A stretch of DNA of 11,177 nt. It comes from Byssochlamys sp. IMV 00236 (Eukaryota > Ascomycota > Eurotiomycetes > Eurotiales > Thermoascaceae). The stretch covers positions 1 to 11,177 of the forward strand of contig MSJH02000569.1 in the NCBI GenBank assembly GCA_001931875.2. The letters run 5' to 3'. The notes under the pieces are model-generated. The model did no database searches. It saw only the letters and a program-made list of their open reading frames with translations, and was not told where the DNA came from. Made by a program: the position numbers and the translations under genes. This document shows, in pieces, positions 8,021 to 11,177 of this stretch (positions are counted from its first letter, which is position 1; each line of letters opens with the position of its first letter).

Positions 8021-8712
8021 TGAATCATGGTATAATTAGTTGAAGACAGTATCTTTGGGAAGAAGCAGAAACAAGCGACTGGATCGGTTAGCTTTCATTT
8101 TAACTGTCGAATAGAATGTTATGTTGCTCCCAAGAAATAGACAGAGTGGAAGTTAACCAAGGCCCAATGACTGCAGCTGAAAGAGAATGAAGAAGAGTGG
8201 GGCTAGCTGCTATAACCATATCAGATATCAGAAGAAACGAGATGATTACCAGTCCTTCTGGCTCTAGGCGCCATAAAGAAGAAGATAGCGTAGAAACTGC
8301 AGAATCAGGCAACTGGATTGTTGAGTCTTTTAATGATAAAAAATAGCTCTTATCTCATTGCAGTGAATGATGGCAAGATTATCGAGCGCTCCTGTTACTA
8401 TTACAGAAGACATCAACGACCCTGTAAGCACATGTACTTGCTTGATATCCATGTAAAAGAATTCAGCTTTAGTGGAGCATGTCATTCAGCGAGTAAGAGC
8501 CTCCTTTGGTGAAACTGAAGTGGAAAACGAGACTGATGAAGCACAAGCTGAAATGGCGAATGACATTCCTAAAGTTCAAACTAATGCCCCCCCCTCAAAA
8601 TGTCATTTATGCAATCCAGGACAAAAACGACACCGCAGAAGCAAACGTCAATCGGTTTCTCAAAATTCAAAAGATGATCAGAGATATCATCGATATACTT
8701 TCATGCTGGTAA
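7990..8712 (+). pseudogene. decayed MULE (Mutator-like) transposase, C-terminal part with SWIM zinc finger
   Basis: The segment starts with the MULE C-terminal signature FTSNYIESWYN, a TAG at 8037-8039 where relatives have Gln, then LKTVSLGRSRNKRLDRLAFIL. It continues in other frames with QEIDRVEVNQGPM (from 8131) and GNWIVESF. Next comes a SWIM-like module, AVNDGKIIERSCYYYRRHQRPCKHMYLL, split here as AVNDGKIIERSC and RRHQRPCKHMYLL. SWIM needs C-x-C plus C-x-H: the first Cys is Arg (8387-8389), while the other three ligands remain. The frame then moves to VEHVIQRVRASFGE, and shifts again near a C8 run (8587-8594) into DTAEANVNRFLKIQ, ending at 8712. With at least four frameshifts and several stops, no product is possible. 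The catalytic DDE domain and terminal inverted repeats were not found. The family call is confident; the exact 5' edge is not. Confidence 0.8.
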
Positions 8713-8927
8713 CTTCATCTGTAGCCAATGTATCCACTCAACTATTAATTGCTCTTTGACATAACAGTTTGTGAAGTTTAAACATTTTAGATCTTACAAA
8801 CAAATACACCATCAGGCTTCTAGAGAATCGATTAAATAAGCTAATGAAAAGATGCAGTTTCAATATAAAGTTCTTATTTCTAAGCCGTACAAGTCAAAGT
8901 TCAGAAAGGGGGCAAAATAAGTAAAGC
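8713..8927. other. spacer between the MULE relic and the secreted-protein gene
   Basis: This is A+T-rich sequence with no open frame worth noting. No terminal inverted repeat or target-site duplication of the MULE could be identified by eye. Confidence 0.5.
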
Positions 8928-8933
8928 TTTAAT
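8928..8933 (-). terminator. variant poly(A) signal ATTAAA of the 8975-9340 gene
   Basis: TTTAAT on the plus strand is ATTAAA on the minus strand, about 42 nt past the stop at 8975-8977. ATTAAA is the commonest variant of AATAAA. Confidence 0.45.
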
Positions 8934-8974
8934 TTTTTTCAGGTACAATATAGCGTTGGCCATTTACAGAGAAT

Positions 8975-9340
8975 TTAATCCTTCCATCTATCAAAGATTT
9001 GATTTAAGCTGCCTGATTTATGAAACTGGCTCTTGTTGTATGTCTTTTTTTGATTTGCATAAGATAAGATAATTTCACCACTAGTGCTCCCAACATTTTT
9101 GTCTTGAACACAAAAGATACCATCTCTGCTACACCACTCACCAGTGTCTGATGCAATGGAGTATGGCTTGGTATTAAAGCTTCCTGAATATCCCTTGCTG
9201 GTATAGAACTGATAGTCAACGTAATAAAATAAGCCACTTGCTTTCTTGTATTCATAGTCGAATGTGATATCAGAACAATACACGTAACTTGCTAGCAAGA
9301 ATGCCCAAATGGCAAACACAGACTGTATTTTCATTAGCAT
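8975..9340 (-). CDS. small secreted protein, 121 aa, family not recognised
   Basis: The product starts with a strong signal peptide (MLMKIQSVFAIWAFLLASYVYC, cleavage expected near residue 22). The rest is a hydrophilic chain of about 100 residues rich in Tyr, Ser and Lys, with aromatic runs such as FDYEYKKASGLFYYVDYQFY. It contains a Cys pair (WCSRDGIFC) that could form one disulfide. No membrane segment follows the signal peptide. The first ATG is at 9340, with a second at 9334; the upstream codon at 9361 is GTG and is not used as a start in fungi. A TATA box lies about 50 nt upstream and ATTAAA about 42 nt downstream, so this looks like a complete compact gene without introns. No function can be assigned: a secreted orphan or effector-like protein is the fairest description. 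Confidence 0.75.
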   Translation of the reverse strand: MLMKIQSVFAIWAFLLASYVYCSDITFDYEYKKASGLFYYVDYQFYTSKGYSGSFNTKPYSIASDTGEWCSRDGIFCVQDKNVGSTSGEIILSYANQKKTYNKSQFHKSGSLNQIFDRWKD

Positions 9341-9387
9341 GATTTTAAAGAACAGATACACAAACTATAGTAGAAAGAAAAAAGCTT

Positions 9388-9395
9388 ATTTTATA
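9388..9395 (-). promoter_or_regulatory. TATA box of the 8975-9340 gene
   Basis: TATAAAAT on the minus strand lies about 48 nt upstream of the ATG at 9340. This is the same spacing as for the other small secreted-protein gene in this window. Confidence 0.55.
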
Positions 9396-9410
9396 TTCTC
9401 TTTTTCTTTG

Positions 9411-9671
9411 TCAGAATAAAGAAAATAAAGAAACGGAGAAGAACTTTAATCCTTTTTTTTTTTTTACACTCGTGCATCTTTTTACACGATTAATATGTCC
9501 AAAAAAAAAACGAGCATAGTTGACGCGCATGTCTACAGTTGGCATATTTTGACTTAAGATATTTGTGCACAAAAGTACAAGGATTATTTGTCCTACAAAC
9601 AATATATACCATCGTATCTTTGTGTGTTGCAACTTAAAGACTATAATCCTCACCAATCTCTTTACACACAT
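9411..9671 (-). CDS. doubtful 86-aa ORF with one membrane segment
   Basis: A true ATG at 9671 opens a frame with a basic N-terminus (MCVKRLVRIIVFKLQ) and one hydrophobic span (WYILFVGQIILVLLC) at about residues 21-40. The second half is basic, passes through an A-rich run read as lysines, and ends FSVSLFSLF. No family is recognised. No TATA box lies upstream. It sits between two better-supported units on the same strand. The homopolymers mean the frame could easily be a chance product of A+T-rich DNA. It is recorded because it has a real start and a plausible membrane helix. Confidence 0.25.
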   Translation of the reverse strand: MCVKRLVRIIVFKLQHTKIRWYILFVGQIILVLLCTNILSQNMPTVDMRVNYARFFFGHINRVKRCTSVKKKKGLKFFSVSLFSLF

Positions 9672-9926
9672 TCATTTTACACTTTTGACAATTGCCCTAA
9701 AGTTTTTAACACGTTCATATGAAGCTTCAACAATGAATTAATTGCTAAGTCAGGTCTTTCAATTGGGTTAACATATGCTGTTACTGCAATAAATGAGACA
9801 AGTGCTTGATGTAAAAATACATTACATGTGCCGTCTTTCATTGTTTCTTGATATTCAGGCCTAGTCTCTTTTTTTACAACTCATAATTATACAAAAATCC
9901 CCCAATATTAGGAAAATAAAAAGTCG
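9672..9926. other. A+T-rich spacer
   Basis: No coding frame, hairpin or repeat stands out. It separates the doubtful 9411-9671 frame from the 3' end of the interrupted gene at 10014-10706. Confidence 0.5.
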
Positions 9927-9932
9927 TTTATT
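9927..9932 (-). terminator. poly(A) signal downstream of the 10014-10706 frame
   Basis: AATAAA on the minus strand lies about 82 nt past the TAA at 10014-10016. It supports the idea that a minus-strand transcript ends here, though such hexamers are frequent in A+T-rich DNA. Confidence 0.4.
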
Positions 9933-10013
9933 CTTTAATAAGTTTTATAATTCATCCTTTGGGAAACAGTAACTATCTTTTTTAATACATTCACATTTTG
10001 TTGTGTCACTTGA

Positions 10014-10706
10014 TTATGTGTTCTGTAATTGAAAGTCCAAGACATTCTCAGCTCGTCCACCAAACCAACAAATGTGGCCTCCTGCAACTGCACCATAGAT
10101 TTTGGTAGGGGAGCAATTATTGTTTAAGATACAGTCTGCAAACACGCCACCTATTACAACAGAACAGATTGCACCTATGTTAATTGAAGCCCTCTTTACA
10201 GGAAGAACAACGCACAGTATTACAAACCATCCTGTCCTGTAGTAAGAAAACCTAAAAAAGGAGTAAAAATCTTTAATTCTGTTTTTGTGGAGCATGGTGT
10301 TACACGGATATGTAAGCAGCTAAAACTGGCCAGTACCGCCTTCGACATATGCATCTCCTCCGCACACCAGGCCAACAACATCAACCGAACTTTGGGTGAA
10401 CAGAACCAACTCTAGACGCAAACTTATGAAATGAACAGTGTAGACTTCGATCTGAAGCAGCTGTCCATTCCGCCTATGAATTTTTATGAAGCTCTCGTCA
10501 ATCAGTATCCTTCCGTTATTGGAACAATTACAATGTGTCAGAGAACCATTAATGGGATCATCATTGCGCAGATTCTCGTACAACTGTCTGCAGCATTGAT
10601 GTAACAGTTGGGTAATTGGCACAACTACGTTATCTCCTATCACTTCCATAGATCGTGTTTCAATTGAAAAGTCACCTTGAATGAGACCAGATGGTTCAAC
10701 TCCCCT
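10014..10706 (-). pseudogene. 230-codon frame of unknown family, interrupted by one TAG
   Basis: The minus strand is open in one frame from 10706 (just after a TAA) to the TAA at 10014-10016, except for a single TAG at 10320-10322. The first ATG is at 10649. The upstream half (109 codons) contains VPITQLLHQCCRQLYENL and HCNCSNNGRILIDESF. The downstream half contains a hydrophobic segment (WFVILCVVLPV) and a Cys-containing tail (FADCILNNNCSPTKIYG, then AVAGGHICWFGG). No family is recognised. So few stops in 230 codons of A+T-rich DNA argue that this was, or is, one coding sequence. It could be a recent pseudogene, a gene with an unrecognised intron, or a sequencing error at the TAG. The lower half has an ATG at 10295, but I see no TATA box for it. 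No 5' exon could be assigned. The exactly antisense frame on the plus strand also has long open stretches but about six stops. Confidence 0.5.
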
Positions 10707-11177
10707 TTATGACTGAGGCGCGCGCGCTCTCTACCTCACTATGCTACAGTTCTTTATGTGCGTTTATGTCGTGACCCTGTTGGTTGTCTTTTTTTTTTTT
10801 TTCGGTAGGGGTTACACGTCTATTGATACTGTGCGTGAAGATCGCACCATCCCCTGTTTCGGTCATGAAATTAATTTAACGAATCAACGACTTATCTACG
10901 TAAAGAGGAATGTCATCTCGTTGTTTGCCACAAACCCCAGGCTATACGAAAGGAAAATGTCCTCGCCTGTATCAACAGCGAATTAAGACTTGTTATACAC
11001 TCTTTCCGGAAAGTAAATTCGCCTGTGATCGAAAATAAATACACCTATGGTGAGAACAAAATTCATGTTGCATGAAATGTAAATTCGTCGTCGCCAAGAA
11101 TATTTTCGTAATATTAACAGGTGGGCTGTCTTGGAGTTGAAATTAACTTAAGTGTTCAAAGATTCACAAATCAAAAC
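10707..11177. other. right-hand end, no assignable gene
   Basis: This stretch holds a (GC)5 run at 10718-10727 and a T14 run at 10789-10802. There is a 37-codon minus-strand frame with an ATG at 10866 (MTETGDGAIFTHSINRR...) and a 12-bp perfect palindrome CTTTCCGGAAAG at 11002-11013. The small frame could be a 5' exon of the interrupted gene at 10014-10706, but no pair of splice sites with a pyrimidine-AG acceptor keeps the frame. Nothing else is seen up to the end. Confidence 0.4.

Noticed and set aside
8100..8312. 70-codon minus-strand frame
   Set aside because: It is antisense to the MULE relic, which has recognisable motifs on the plus strand.
10820..10850. Possible RNA gene around the GTGCG...CGCAC hairpin
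   Set aside because: A single 5-bp stem with a 7-nt loop is within chance; no tRNA arms or other RNA signature fit around it.
10741..10986. 81-codon plus-strand frame with a hydrophobic start
   Set aside because: Its phenylalanine run comes from the T14 tract, it has no family or regulatory signals, and the length of the tract sets the frame.

Overview
This is eukaryotic nuclear DNA, most likely from a Mucorales-type early-diverging fungus (Mucoromycota). The reasons are: an intron-dense importin gene with 14 introns of 46-90 nt; GT-AG splice sites, including a perfect TACTAAC branch site; A+T-rich spacers; TATA boxes and AATAAA signals around the small genes; an intronless F-box gene; and a decayed MULE transposase with a SWIM zinc finger. 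The genus cannot be read from the sequence.

Layout. Positions 113-3746 (minus) hold a complete 15-exon gene for an importin-11/Kap120-type karyopherin; splicing it by hand gives one open frame of 941 codons. Positions 4012-4323 (minus) encode a small secreted protein of 103 residues. It has a signal peptide, an acidic proline-rich pro-region, a Lys-Arg-Arg site and a cationic Pro/Arg tail, with its own TATA box and poly(A) signals. About 1.2 kb of largely non-coding DNA follows. Positions 5540-7264 (plus) encode an intronless F-box protein of 574 residues with LRR-like stretches.

From about 7265 to 8712 the DNA is a transposon graveyard. It holds a possible RRM-like retrotransposon fragment (7856-8020) running into the C-terminal part of a MULE transposase (about 7990-8712) broken by frameshifts and stops. 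The last 2.2 kb holds small minus-strand frames with no family I recognise. These are a signal-peptide protein with clean promoter and poly(A) signals (8975-9340), a doubtful single-span membrane ORF (9411-9671), and a 230-codon frame interrupted by exactly one TAG (10014-10706).

The genes do not form a pathway. The importin is core housekeeping; the rest is typical accessory content: secreted orphans, an F-box adaptor and dead transposons. No RNA genes, CRISPR arrays or operons were seen. I found no convincing new multi-gene system. The best leads are the peptide-precursor-like gene at 4012-4323 and the TAG-interrupted gene at 10014-10706.
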